Shown: positions 1 to 9,315 of the stretch, piece by piece
Layout of the letters: each line of letters opens with the position of its first letter
Numbering within the stretch: the first letter of the stretch is position 1
Assembly: GCF_001315985.1 (NCBI RefSeq)
Contig: NZ_BBBI01000015.1
Location: 1-49,026, forward strand
DNA: 49,026 nt
Reading direction: 5' to 3'
From: Vulcanisaeta distributa JCM 11216
GTDB lineage: Archaea; Thermoproteota; Thermoprotei; Thermoproteales; Thermocladiaceae
Notes under the pieces: model-generated
The model's database searches: none
The model's input: only the letters and a program-made list of their open reading frames with translations
Told to the model about the DNA's origin: nothing
Position numbers and translations under genes: made by a program

Positions 1-67
1 CATGGCCATTGATAACCTTTAAAATAATTAAAACAATTTTTATTTCCTAACCTTAAAGGGGGTTTGC

Positions 68-711
68 ATGGACTTTATTAAGCTTAAGGTAAATGTATCA
101 AGTTATGATGAATTAGTACAGTTAATGATGAGTTGCACCAAGTGCAAGTTATATACAACAAGGAGGAGGGTGGTTCCAGGAGAGGGCCCTTTGGATGCTA
201 AGATAATGATTATTGGTGAGGCACCTGGTGAGAAGGAGGATGAGGAGGGCAGGCCATTTGTTGGTGCCGCCGGGCAATTGCTGACTAAATTATTAAATAA
301 CGTAGGCATTAGGAGGGGGATGTTTATATAACCAATGTCGTTAAGTGCAGACCACCTAATAATAGGGATCCCGAGCCTGACGAGATTGAGGCGTGTAAGC
401 CATATCTAGTGACTCAAATACTCATGATTAAGCCACGGGTAATTGTATGCCTTGGTAGGCATAGCGCCAGGGAGGTCCTCACAATGGCTGGTTACCCAGA
501 GAAGTCTGTGTCCAGCATAAGTAGCATTAGGGGGGGTAAGGTGTTTAATGTTAGGCTTGGTGATGTCAATGTCAAGGTCCTCCCAACATACCACCCAGCC
601 GCCGCCCTATACAATCCGAGGCTTAGGAGCATTATTGAGGATGATTTGAGAAAGGTAAGGGCAATTCTTGATGAGGATAAGGGAGGTGGAGACATACTTA
701 GTTATTTATAG
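68..711 (+). CDS. Type-4 uracil-DNA glycosylase (Fe-S), interrupted by a frameshift
   Basis: Family-4 UDG removes uracil from DNA, the product of cytosine deamination, at the start of base excision repair. Near the N-terminus CTKC gives two cluster cysteines; GEAPGEKEDEEGRPFVG is the family active-site motif, and HPAAAL near the C-terminus is the second. The other two cysteines (KCRPP and EACKPYL) are encoded between 340 and 410, in a frame that only joins if the G5 run at 315-319 is G6. The joined product is about 214 residues, normal for the family. The G7 run near 530 gives RGGKVF where the family usually has RGKVF. It ends 2 bp before the convergent glycosyltransferase. Function is secure; the break is probably a sequence error. 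Confidence 0.9.
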
Positions 712-713
712 TA

Positions 714-2104
714 TCATAGTGTGCCATCAATTATCCTCCAAAGTCCCCTTACGTATCCTGCGAGGTACGGCAGTATTATCAGCATATTCAATATCATTAC
801 ATGTATTACAGTAAAGATGAATGCTGTGATTATAATAGCTGTCATTAAGTACTCTGGAAATAAATTGAGACTTTCCATGACCCATTTACGGGAGCCCTTG
901 GGCGTCGGTATCCACTCAATCTTACCAATGCCCAATAATCCCATTAGGTTTGCAATGGCTATCCTGGGTAACGCCATTATAAAGGCTAGGTTCACACTAT
1001 TTATTGCAAATACATCTCTGCGAGGGTCACCACCATACTCTTTATCAAGCATTATTAAGGAATATAGATACAATGAAAGCGTTGGTGCTATGATCATTAA
1101 TAATATGGCAAAGGCCCACAGTGGTATACTTAAGCCAGTAATACTCATTGCCACGAGCATCAGTATTGACACTAATTGAAGAACATAGGCGAAGTACTGC
1201 CCGAGGTAGAGTAGTACTGCGATGCCGTGTTTTCTACGTAAAATCCTCAAGAAATACTTCCTAATAACCCTACCGACACCGAAGCTCCACCTTAGTTGTT
1301 GCCTGAGGAACCCGGTATAATTAACGGGGGGGACTTCCACATTAACAATCGCGTCATCGACATATGTGACCTTCAAATCATTAATGAAGAACCTCACACC
1401 GAGTTCCACATCCTCAAGAACATCCTCAGGCCAATAACCAACACTTTTTAATGCGCCAACACTAACTAGGGATCCACTGCCGAGTATTGGCACCCAACCA
1501 ATTAAGCTATTAAGCGCCTTTAGAACCTTAAAGAAAAGTAAGTAACCAATCCATTGTCCACGCGCTAATGATGAATCATCCCTATTACTAGCAACCCAAT
1601 GAGGAACCACGGCGTTCGTCGAATCAACGTATTTGGTTAATTCATTGATGGTCTCCTGACTTAATACTGAATCAACATCGAGTACTAGCATGTAGTCATT
1701 ATTGTTCATTTCTATTCTTTTAATTACATGGTTCAATGCACCACCTTTATATCCACTCGGCTTTTCCCTATGAATTACCTTAAGGCCGTACTTATTACCT
1801 AAAGCCCTTATGATGTTTATGGTCTCGTTATCATAATTATCAAGAATATAAATAACGTTCAACCTTGTTTTTAAGGATGCCAGTCTCTTCATTGAGGCTT
1901 CCACTAGATCTAGGGGGGGCTCAGACTTAACGGGAATTACCAGGAATATATTACTCTTGTTTTTTCATGATTATGAGTTACTTCTCTCTCATGATTTGCT
2001 TCATCACTCCTAATAGTTATTAGTTGATATATTATTGGGTAGAATGAGGTTATTGTCACTATGAGGTATATTATTACGATCGCTGTTTCGTAATTAATTA
2101 TCAT
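714..2104 (-). CDS. Membrane family-2 glycosyltransferase, N-terminus separated by a frameshift
   Basis: A processive-type GT2 enzyme that transfers a sugar from a nucleotide-sugar at the membrane, probably for polysaccharide or glycolipid synthesis. Visible motifs are LDVDS (DXD), EDVELG and QQLRW, the last being the Q-x-x-RW signature of cellulose-synthase-like enzymes, followed by several membrane segments. The long open frame begins with GTG at 1904, inside the nucleotide-binding domain. An N-terminal membrane helix and the strand FLVIPVKSEP lie upstream in another frame and join at the A6/T6 run at 1960-1965 if it is seven long, giving ATG at 2104. Two C7 runs encode Pro-Pro (EPPLDLV, EVPPVNY) where single Pro is typical. 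Substrate unknown. Confidence 0.8.
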
Positions 2105-2135
2105 TGCGTTGGCTATATCATTGTAATTTAATAAC

Positions 2136-2891
2136 TTATCCTAATTTCAACTCCTTAAAATTACTTAAGTCGAGAATTACATCAATACGTACATTTCTAT
2201 CCCTTAATTTCTCAATCCATGACTTACTCATTGAAATTAATACTGAAACGCCCGTTAACCTAGCTCCTGCAATGTTTATTAGTTCAATTAATGCATTCAA
2301 TGTTCTGCCTGTCCTTACAATATCGTCAACAATCAAAACCTCGTCGTTTCTCTCAAGTAGGTGCCTTGGTAAATACAGGGACACTCTACGTGGCGGTGAG
2401 TCAACTATGTAACTAACCTCGTAGAAGTCCTCCGAAGCAATATCCTTGTACTGCTTGGCAATGGCTAACCTAGCGTTTAAGGCGTATGATGCCATCACCG
2501 AGAGGGGGGGTATTCCATCAGTAGCTGCTGTTAGTACCTTGTTAATTGGTAGGTTAGAGAACATTTCCTTAATCCTCCTTTGATAAAGTTTGAGTATGTA
2601 TGGGTTGAATAATACGTTGTTTAGGTCAATAAACCCATCCTTAACAATAACATTCCTTCTCAGAACCTCCGTTAGGTCAAGCATTGACTTTAATCTCTCC
2701 TTAATTATGTTTACTGTGTCTAATGAAGGCAGTAAATCACCATTTGCATACCTACAGAGCAGGCTTTCAGGTATTTCCAGTATCTGCGATAATTCTCTAT
2801 ATGACAAATTATATATTGACTTAGCTGAATTTATTAATTCCACGGCCTCCAACTGCTCATCAACCTTAGTGAGTCTCCTACCTGCACGCAT
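2136..2891 (-). CDS. HTH-phosphoribosyltransferase transcriptional regulator (GfcR/PurR-like)
   Basis: The N-terminal 80 residues hold a helix-turn-helix (YRELSQILEIPESLLCRYANG). The rest is a type I PRTase fold with the PRPP loop VLIVDDIVRTGRT. This is the architecture of archaeal GfcR regulators, which sense a sugar- or nucleotide-phosphate and control central metabolism. I chose ATG 2891: the frame opens 63 bases earlier, but that extension (MIYGVFLPINFL...) runs through a perfect palindrome that sits where a leaderless TATA box belongs. GIPPLSV contains an extra Pro from a C7 run; GIPL is usual. The glycosyltransferase follows in tandem 31 bp downstream. Ligand and targets are not deducible here. 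Confidence 0.8.
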   Translation of the reverse strand: MRAGRRLTKVDEQLEAVELINSAKSIYNLSYRELSQILEIPESLLCRYANGDLLPSLDTVNIIKERLKSMLDLTEVLRRNVIVKDGFIDLNNVLFNPYILKLYQRRIKEMFSNLPINKVLTAATDGIPPLSVMASYALNARLAIAKQYKDIASEDFYEVSYIVDSPPRRVSLYLPRHLLERNDEVLIVDDIVRTGRTLNALIELINIAGARLTGVSVLISMSKSWIEKLRDRNVRIDVILDLSNFKELKLG

Positions 2892-2904
2892 TTTAACCAA
2901 TCCC

Positions 2905-2922
2905 TTTAAACAATTGTTTAAA
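2905..2922. promoter_or_regulatory. Perfect 18-bp palindrome overlapping the regulator's TATA position
   Basis: TTTAAACAATTGTTTAAA reads identically on both strands. It lies 14-31 bases upstream of the ATG at 2891, exactly where a leaderless archaeal gene has its TATA box, and TTTAAA itself can serve as one. A homodimeric HTH regulator binding here would block its own TBP site, so autoregulation is the natural reading. Binding itself is inference. Confidence 0.6.
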
Positions 2923-3035
2923 AAGTTAATTGGTAGGAATACTCCGTAAATCATATATTTATGGTAAAATTAAATATATTACCAATGAGTATGTGGTGTA
3001 AGGTTTTTATTAGAAATTAATTATTTACTTAATAT

Positions 3036-3347
3036 ATGAGTAGTGAAGAGAGAAGGGAGGAGGTTGGTAGTGAGGAGGAAATTGAGAGAGGGGGGGGTGT
3101 ATCAGCCGAGCTCGTTAAGGGCAATATCCTAAAGATTAGGTGGGTTACGGGCAAAACCTCGGCAGCAAGATTATTTGGCAAGTACGGTAGGGAGGGCAGG
3201 CCCGACTTCTTTAGGCTGCTCTTCGGGGGGGCCATTGGCGGTAGCCTTAGGTCGCAATTCCCTGAGGATAAGGCCAATGAGTTATTCAATAATATTAGGA
3301 ACTCCCAGGGATTCAAGGATTCGCTTGATGAGGTCTTTGAATCATGA
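3036..3347 (+). CDS. Conserved-looking hypothetical protein, acidic N-terminus
   Basis: 103 codons starting at ATG 3036, preceded by an AT-rich promoter region. The N-terminus is Glu/Arg-rich and probably disordered; the core (ILKIRWVTGKTSAARLFGKYG) is mixed. I do not recognise the family. A G8 run at about 3090 gives Arg-Gly-Gly-Gly and a G7 run near 3226 gives FGGAIGG; both are probably one Gly too long by analogy with the rest of the window. Its stop overlaps the next ATG (ATGA), suggesting translational coupling to the small downstream frames. Confidence 0.65.
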   Translation: MSSEERREEVGSEEEIERGGGVSAELVKGNILKIRWVTGKTSAARLFGKYGREGRPDFFRLLFGGAIGGSLRSQFPEDKANELFNNIRNSQGFKDSLDEVFES

Positions 3348-3409
3348 AGAGGTGGTTCTTTGATGAGGTAGTGCCTAAGTATAAGCTCGAGAGGGTGATG
3401 TATTCGTGA
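3344..3409 (+). CDS. Possible 21-residue coupling peptide or 5' piece of the next gene
   Basis: The ATG at 3344 overlaps the preceding stop. The frame reads MKRWFFDEVVPKYKLERVMYS and stops at TGA 3407-3409. A GTG at 3406 opens the next frame inside that stop (GTGA), so three frames are chained by overlapping starts and stops. It could be a real micro-ORF in a coupled operon, or the N-terminus of the following protein displaced by an indel. There is no family match I know. Confidence 0.35.
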   Translation: MKRWFFDEVVPKYKLERVMYS

Positions 3410-3718
3410 TATCAACAACGCTCGAACTCAATATCAATACTGGGGGAAATTAAGTGGGATAGGGAGGCAACGCAGGTTATTTATTGGGTTAGGAGCGATA
3501 GGGTTGCCGAAAAGTGTAGGGAACTTGGTATTGCGACAGGCGCCAGGGCCGGTACCGAGGAGGTTGATAGGTTAAGGAAGGAGAGGGATGAGTTGGCAAA
3601 TAGGGTTAAGGAGCTTGAGAATAGGATAAGTGAACTAACGAATGAGAACAAGAGGTTGAGGGCTGAAAATGAGGAATTGAAGAAGAAATTGGAAAATATT
3701 AAGCAATTGGTTGGTTAA
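3406..3718 (+). CDS. Hypothetical coiled-coil protein, frameshifted near its start
   Basis: From the GTG at 3406 the frame reads MISTTLELNINTGE and continues into IKWDREATQVIYWVRSDR only if the G5 run at about 3442-3446 is G4. The C-terminal 60 residues are a clear coiled coil with heptads (RVKELENRISELTNENKRL). Without that correction the coiled coil stays in frame with the small ORF at 3344 through an in-frame TGA, which I consider less likely. The TAA overlaps the convergent PEBP gene's stop in a shared TTAA. Partner of the 3036 gene by position; function unknown. Confidence 0.6.
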
Positions 3719-4311
3719 CCACCATAATACCCAATTAAAACTCCATAGCCAACAATATCACTCACATTGATAGACCTTATTAAGCCAATATCACCCTCAT
3801 TCAATGGCGGTAACTCCCTATTTAGGGCCAGGACTATTATCACGTACTCATGCGGAGGACCGGGCGGTGGGCATGGCCCGCCATAACCAACCTTACCAAA
3901 ATCATTAATGCCCTGGTAACCAATGCCAGGCACGTAGTACTGGGCCGGAATGCCCTGGGGCAATTCCGTTATATTGGGTGGTACGTCATATAGGACCCAG
4001 TGTATGAAGACGCCGCTCGCCGCATTCAAATCCTCCATTATTATCACGAGAGATTTGGCATTACTTGGTACGTCATTTATGTACAATGGTATTGAGTAAT
4101 CTAGGCCATTACACGTGTAGTTAATGGGTATTTGAGAACCATTGTTAAATACCGAACTCACGATTATCCTAGGCGCATTCGTTGGAACCTTAACAAGGCC
4201 TATTGTTACGTATGATGCCCTATGCATGGTCGGTATTACCAGTAAGACCGCCATTACCACGGCCATGACTAGGATCAGTACAATGATCACGTGCCCAATC
4301 CTCATACTCAT
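3715..4311 (-). CDS. PEBP (YbhB/YbcL, Raf-kinase-inhibitor-like) family protein with membrane anchor
   Basis: A hydrophobic segment at residues 6-28 suggests export and anchoring on the outer face. The rest is a PEBP domain: FIHWVLYDVPPNITELPQG matches the conserved HW and L-P-x-G regions, and GYGGPCPPPGPPHEY is the family ligand-pocket signature. PEBPs bind anionic or phosphoryl ligands; prokaryotic roles are poorly defined. At about 198 residues it is normal length plus the anchor. The start may be the third codon (ATG 4305), which is better spaced from an upstream TTTTTAA box. This is one of the few genes here with unexpanded G4/C4 runs (3957-3960). Confidence 0.88.
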   Translation of the reverse strand: MSMRIGHVIIVLILVMAVVMAVLLVIPTMHRASYVTIGLVKVPTNAPRIIVSSVFNNGSQIPINYTCNGLDYSIPLYINDVPSNAKSLVIIMEDLNAASGVFIHWVLYDVPPNITELPQGIPAQYYVPGIGYQGINDFGKVGYGGPCPPPGPPHEYVIIVLALNRELPPLNEGDIGLIRSINVSDIVGYGVLIGYYGG

Positions 4312-4361
4312 AAGACCATGCTTAAAAATACTTAATAGGTTTTGTTGTTCCTTAGTGATGC

Positions 4362-6021
4362 ATGCCTGTAATTACGTTTAAGCGAAGTGACCTGGAGGGT
4401 TTACTGGGTAAGTACTTTAGCAGTGATGAGGAGCTTATTGCGGCGTTGAATAGGCTTAAGGGTGAGGTTGAGGGGGGGTCTCCAGCGATGATGTGACGTT
4501 TGAGGTTACCCATGATAGGCCTGACCTTTTTTCTGTGGAGGGCATTGCAAGGGCGTTAAAGGGTTTGTTTAAGGTTGAGGTTGGGCTTCCTAAGTTTAAT
4601 ATTGTTAATAATGGCTTTAGGCTCATCGCTGAGGATGTCCCTAATAGGCCGTACATAATGATGAGTATTGTACGTGATTTAAGGCTCAGTGATGAGGCCA
4701 TTAGGCAGATGATTCAGCTTCAGGAGAAGCTTCATGCAACCTATGGCAGGGATAGGAGGAAGATGGCCATTGGGTTTTATGACGCTGATAAGATTAAGCA
4801 GCCGCTCACGTATAGGCTTGAGAGACTTGATGCAATTAAGTATAGGCCATTGGATAGTGATAGGGAGATGAGTGGTTCTGAGGTTATTGAGGGTACTGAG
4901 AAGGGTAGGTTATACGGTAAGTACGCTGTTTACGATGGTAAGGCACCAGTACTAATTGATTCCGAGGGTAGGATACTCGTGATAATACCCGTACTTGGTA
5001 GTGAGGATTTTAAGGTTACGGAGAGGACTAGGAACGTGTTAATAGACGTTACTGCCACGGACTTAAAGCTCGCTAAGTCAGTACTCGCTGTTTTGGTTTA
5101 TAACCTACTTGAGAGGAGTTCCTCGAGAACCGTTGAAGTAGTTAATGTGAATGCGCCATGGGGTAATACGGCATCTCCTGTGTTGGATCCTCTTGAGTTC
5201 AAGCTATCTGTTAATTTCGTCAATGATTACTTAGGGCTTAATCTGAACAAGGGCGATATTATTAATTACTTATCAATGTCAAGGCACGACGTTGTTGATT
5301 ACGGCGAGGAATTGCTTGTCAAAGTCGCTCCATATAGGTTCAACGTGCTTCATCCAGTGGACCTTGTCGAGGACATTGCAGTGGCCTATGGCTATGAGAA
5401 CATTCCAAGGGAGCTACCGCCGCAACCCGTTAAAGGTGCCAGAAATGGTTGAGCATATTCACTGATTTAATTAGGGATTTAATGATTGGCCTTGGTTTCC
5501 AGGAGGTTCTTAATTACATTATGAGTAGTAAAGACGTCATGGCCAAGAAGACCATGGATCAGAGGGAGCTTGTTGAGGTTGAGAATCCAAAGTCCGAGCT
5601 TTACACGGTTCTTAGGGACCACATATGGCCCCCCCAATTAATGGAGGTTGCGGCTAGGAATAAGGCCTTGATTGAAGGCGTTCTTAAGATTTTCGAGGTT
5701 GGTTATGTCGTGTCGCCAAACCAGGAGAGCGAGGTAGGCGTCAGGGAGGACTTAGTACTTAGTTACTTAATTAGTGGACCTGAAATAACGCTTACCGACG
5801 GCCTTTCCGTGCTGAGGTCATTATTAACGAGTCTCGGCATTAATTACTCACTTAAGCCTTGTGAGTACGTATCGGGCTTGCCCGAAAGGACTGCCTGTAT
5901 ACACGTTGGTAATAGGGATGTTGGCTTTGTGATGGAGGTGAGACCTGACGTAATAACGGCATTCGACCTCGAGCATCCCATTGTTGTGAGCGAGATCAAG
6001 CTTAACGAGATAGTAGGCTAG
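4362..6021 (+). CDS. pheT: Phenylalanyl-tRNA synthetase beta subunit, two frameshifts
   Basis: The beta subunit of the alpha2-beta2 PheRS, with tRNA-binding, editing (B3/B4) and B5 domains. It starts at ATG 4362 (MPVITFKRSDLEGLLG), the usual archaeal N-terminus. The reading continues as TFEVTHDRPDLFSVEGIARA after a frame change at the G7 run 4472-4478 (5 or 8 expected). A second break at about 5447 (TT for TTT) joins KGARNG to LSIFTDLIRDLM. The rebuilt protein is about 553 residues, typical for archaea. A C7 run near 5629 gives IWPPQLM, where one Pro is expected. The alpha subunit lies separately at 12165. The function is essential, so the breaks are unlikely to be real loss. Confidence 0.93.
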
Positions 6022-6065
6022 GGAATATTAAAAAGTGGCAGTGATGTTTAATCGTTGAATCGGGC

Positions 6066-6904
6066 ATGTACGGCATCGTATTCAGCAAGGTAGATACAGT
6101 ATCAAGAGGCGTCTTTGAATTATTCAGTAGAGATGGTAACCTTAGGTATAGAATGAGCTTAGGCGATTATGAAATCTATGACTTAAAGGGGAATCTCGCA
6201 TTTTACGCATTGAATAAGGATATTGTTTACTTGGACGACCTTGAGGAAGTAGTTTCAAAAATGCAGGAGAGACCTAAGGAGTTAATCTTCGTTAGTCGTC
6301 ATGAAATGAGGAACCCAAGGCCCATGTTCACGTCCCACGTTACGGGTAATTGGGGGGGCGCTGCTGAGTTAGGTGGGAGGCCGAACATGGTATCGCTGGC
6401 AAACCCGCACACTATTACGGCATTTTATAGGGAATTGTGTAGGGTTAGGCCTGATTATGGCCTTGAGAGCTTCGAGTGCTATGTTGAGGCGACGCACCAT
6501 GGCCCTACGATAGAGTCAATACCCGTGACCTTCGTGGAGCAGGGGGGGGAGTAGTGAGAGGGAGTGGTTGATAAGTAGGGGGGGGTTGGGAATTGCTTCA
6601 TTACGTTGTTAATGAATTCCTTGAGGGTAAATTAATTAGTAATTATGAACCCGCAATATCAATAGGTGACCTACATTACCTGACGATGGGTAATAGGTTA
6701 ATCAGTGGTGAGGCGGATGTTGGCCATGCAATACCGAAGTATATAACGCCAATAACTAGGGAAATGATCATTAAGGCCGTGAACATGATGACCCATAGGC
6801 CGGTTAAGGCTTACGTTAGTTGGAAGGCGATTGATAGTGAGACCAGGAAGCTCGTTACCGAGGTTCTTAATGAACTTAATGTAAAGGTAATCAAGAGAAC
6901 ATAA
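6066..6904 (+). CDS. dtdA: D-aminoacyl-tRNA deacylase (DTD2 type), two frameshifts
   Basis: Hydrolyses D-aminoacyl-tRNA, a proofreading step that keeps D-amino acids out of proteins. Motifs: TGNWGGAAELGGRP, ANPHTITAFYREL, EATHHGPT and the C-terminal IGDLHY metal-site region. The frame breaks twice, at G8 runs 6542-6549 and 6578-6585. Four or seven G at each restores EQGSSEREW and SRGWELLHYVVNEF in one frame. The family has a single Gly at the first site (EIGS), so the true runs are probably G4. About 280 residues in total, normal. It is followed after 3 bases by the DUF429 gene, so an operon is likely. Confidence 0.9.
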
Positions 6905-6907
6905 GTT

Positions 6908-7828
6908 ATGACATCAATAACAAAGGGAGTATACGCAGGGATTGACCTCGCGTTACCTAATAGGAGGAGGACTGGCTTTGGATTAATAAATACCGATAAT
7001 AATACTTATTACGTAAGCACCTTGTCCACTAAGGAGGAGATAATAAATTCAGTACTGCGGCGGCCCTTATCGTTAATATGCATAGACGCTCCACTTGGCC
7101 TCCCTAAAAATGGCATTAATAGGTTGGTTGAGGTGAAGGCTAGGAGACTCGGACTTAGGCTCATCCCACCATTACTGGGCCCCCCCATGAGGTGGTTAAC
7201 GATTTATGGAATACAAATAGCTGGTGAGTTGAGGAAATACGGATTTAGGGTTCTTGAGGTACATCCAACATCAACGCTCAGGGTACTCGGGATGAGCAGG
7301 CAGGACTTCGTTAAGTTCATTACCTCAGGGTTAAGGGGGCCCGTAATAAGTAATGAGCATGAGGTTGACGCATTGGTGTCGGCATTCACCTGCCTATTAC
7401 ATGATCATGGGTGCACGGAGGAATTAGCGGGGCTTGAGGATGAAGGCTCCTTAATAATTCCGCGCATTGATTGTATACCTCGGGTGATTAGCATGAGTTT
7501 ATTTAAGGAATTGATTGATAAGTATAAGGACATAATAATTAGCATTTATAGATTAGGGGGGGTTGATTGCTGCGGTGATTATTGCATCATTAGAGTGACT
7601 GATTGGGATTACATTAAGGAACTTAGGTGTAATGTGTATGGGCTAATGATTGATCCTGGGCAGGTTAATGAGTTGCTTAGACGTCCTTCTCTAATAAAAT
7701 TATTATTGCGGAGGGGGGGAATTAATAGGCTTATTGCATATCCATGCATCACCCAGGATAAGATAACGTTGCTGAGTAAACTTGGCTTTACTGTTATGAA
7801 TTACTTCACGAGTATGATTGTTCATTAA
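6908..7828 (+). CDS. DUF429 family protein (RNase H-like fold) with Cys-rich C-terminal part
   Basis: Residues about 8-165 match the DUF429/COG2410 pattern: GIDLA near the start, CIDAPLGLP, LEVHPTSTLR and HEVDALVSAF, acidic residues expected in an RNase H-like nuclease core. No activity is established for the family. The remaining 140 residues are not part of that core and carry several cysteines (CIPR, DCCGDYC, LRCN, YPC), perhaps a metal site. G7/C7 runs at about 7167, 7556 and 7712 encode GPPM, LGGV and RGGI, probably each one residue long. It begins 3 bases after dtdA. Confidence 0.7.
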   Translation: MTSITKGVYAGIDLALPNRRRTGFGLINTDNNTYYVSTLSTKEEIINSVLRRPLSLICIDAPLGLPKNGINRLVEVKARRLGLRLIPPLLGPPMRWLTIYGIQIAGELRKYGFRVLEVHPTSTLRVLGMSRQDFVKFITSGLRGPVISNEHEVDALVSAFTCLLHDHGCTEELAGLEDEGSLIIPRIDCIPRVISMSLFKELIDKYKDIIISIYRLGGVDCCGDYCIIRVTDWDYIKELRCNVYGLMIDPGQVNELLRRPSLIKLLLRRGGINRLIAYPCITQDKITLLSKLGFTVMNYFTSMIVH

Positions 7829-7839
7829 CCCAAAGCGTT

Positions 7840-8037
7840 GTGGTTCATCTTGATGCCTATAAAATAATTAATTTGGCTGGTAGGGGTATTATCGTTTATG
7901 TTCATTTATACCAACCATACATCAGAGACAGAAATGAGCCGATACGCGATATTAATTCAATTTTTGATATAGCCCTTGAGTACCTAAGGAGGTCTAGGAT
8001 TAAGATTCATTTGATTCTTGATGAGCTTTCCCACTAA
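7840..8037 (+). CDS. Small hypothetical protein, uncertain
   Basis: A 65-codon frame from GTG 7840 with protein-like composition (GRGIIVYVHLYQPYI; IFDIALEYLRRSRIKIHLI). Its last 38 bases overlap the convergent zinc-ribbon gene. No family is recognised and no ribosome-binding or promoter signal is obvious. It may be spurious or a fragment of a larger gene. Confidence 0.35.
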   Translation: MVHLDAYKIINLAGRGIIVYVHLYQPYIRDRNEPIRDINSIFDIALEYLRRSRIKIHLILDELSH

Positions 8038-8266
8038 TTCTTACGTACAATTCCTTAATTAGTTCAGCCCATTTCAAATGAATACGGTCACCCTCATACT
8101 CTATGTAATTCCTGTAAATGTGCCTTTTTGTCATTCTCGTATATATTTTGCAATGTGGACACCCAAGGATTACGTATGTTGAATTTTCAATCAGCTGAAG
8201 ATTAGAAGCACATATGGGGGGGCATTTTAGACTTAATTCCAACTTTGACGTTTCCTCAGATGCCAT
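8000..8266 (-). CDS. Small zinc-ribbon protein
   Basis: 88 codons from ATG 8266. Two cysteine pairs, one written KCPPIC and the other CPHC, are 25-30 residues apart and resemble a zinc ribbon. The first pair is encoded across a C7 run (about 8216-8222). With C4 it becomes CPIC, a proper C-x2-C knuckle, which supports both the gene and the view that the run is three bases too long. The C-terminal half is basic and may bind nucleic acid. Function unknown; no operon partner on this strand. Confidence 0.6.
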   Translation of the reverse strand: MASEETSKLELSLKCPPICASNLQLIENSTYVILGCPHCKIYTRMTKRHIYRNYIEYEGDRIHLKWAELIKELYVRISGKAHQESNES

Positions 8267-8517
8267 TGTTTAGGTATTGAAACTGGCAGGATTTTTAATT
8301 AACATTTAAAATGTTGACGTCATAGTCGTATCGATTATTTATGGATAACAGGTAAATAAATCCATGCCACCAGCACCTCAGGACTATAATTCAAATGCAA
8401 AATAATTAATATCGACTAAGCGATATCCCTGCAGTATTTTGGCTTAGTATTGATACTGATATTAGCGTTATTTTACAGGTTCACTGCAAATAAATCATAT
8501 ATAATAACTAATCATTA
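8267..8517. other. 250-bp divergent intergenic region
   Basis: Separates the zinc-ribbon gene from the gene at 8518. It holds an AT-rich promoter-like stretch (CATATATAATAA, 8494-8505) and an inverted repeat AGTATTGATACT at 8446-8457. I see no RNA gene or convincing ORF. Confidence 0.5.
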
Positions 8518-9315
8518 ATGCTTAATATTCAGAGGAGCATACCAATACCGAGGATAAGCCTTGAGAAACTCATAAACTACATACTCTCAATTGGTGAGAA
8601 TCCCGGAATTGATTGCTCCACATTAAAGGATAGGGGGGGACTTGACATTGGTAAGGGAAGAGGCGACATAACGAGGTTCTTTCAGAGGATTGGGGGGGTG
8701 GTTGAGGTTTATGGGGGGGATTGTAATATTAGGTTGACGGACACGGGTAACATGCTGTATAGGGCTTTGAATAGGGACTTGACATTATCGAAAATGCTAT
8801 TTCACCTAATATTATATAGGGAGTTGCCTCATTATCGATTATTGATAAATCTAATAAGTGAGGAGGGACCCACGAGCGTCACTGAGCTTCATAGACTAAT
8901 AAATCAGAAAATGAGGGAATTATCACCAACGGCGTGGCTCAATGAGGTTGCCTTTAAGGCGATTATTGGGCTTGCTGTAGATCTTGGCGTAGTGGAAATA
9001 ACGAATGGGGGGGAGGTTAGTATTAGGTACACGGCCTCCATAAGTGAGTGCATTAGAAAGGCGATGGCGCCCATAGGCTCTCAAAAGGTCCTGAGACTCG
9101 ATGATCTAGATAACTGCATTAAGCAGCTGCTTGGGGGGGTTCTTGATATAAAACAGCCACTGATTAATAACCTGGATGGATGCGTTGAGCCAATAATAGC
9201 CCCCGGACCCTTGGGTCCTAAATCCACGTACTTTAAGATACTAAATGAGGATTGCGTGGTTAAGCAGATCGTTAACACGATTTTAAGCAAGTCCGTGTTT
9301 AATGATAACCACTAA
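8518..9315 (+). CDS. Hypothetical protein, possibly winged-helix
   Basis: 265 codons from ATG 8518, about 15 bases after a TATAATAA-rich promoter. The sequence is helical with two regions resembling winged-helix segments (residues 15-75, and 110-165 with TSVTELHRLINQKM). I cannot assign a family. Five G7 runs encode Gly-Gly (DRGGLD, RIGGVV, VYGGDC, TNGGEV, LLGGVL), the highest density in a single gene here, so the true protein is probably about five residues shorter. The TAA shares CTAA with the stop of the convergent DUF35 gene. Confidence 0.6.
   Translation: MLNIQRSIPIPRISLEKLINYILSIGENPGIDCSTLKDRGGLDIGKGRGDITRFFQRIGGVVEVYGGDCNIRLTDTGNMLYRALNRDLTLSKMLFHLILYRELPHYRLLINLISEEGPTSVTELHRLINQKMRELSPTAWLNEVAFKAIIGLAVDLGVVEITNGGEVSIRYTASISECIRKAMAPIGSQKVLRLDDLDNCIKQLLGGVLDIKQPLINNLDGCVEPIIAPGPLGPKSTYFKILNEDCVVKQIVNTILSKSVFNDNH

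Noticed and set aside
3344..3718. In-frame TGA at 3407-3409 read through as a recoded amino acid
   Set aside because: A GTG overlapping that TGA opens a frame that joins the coiled coil if a nearby G5 is G4, the same change needed in several other genes; Crenarchaeota are not known to use selenocysteine.
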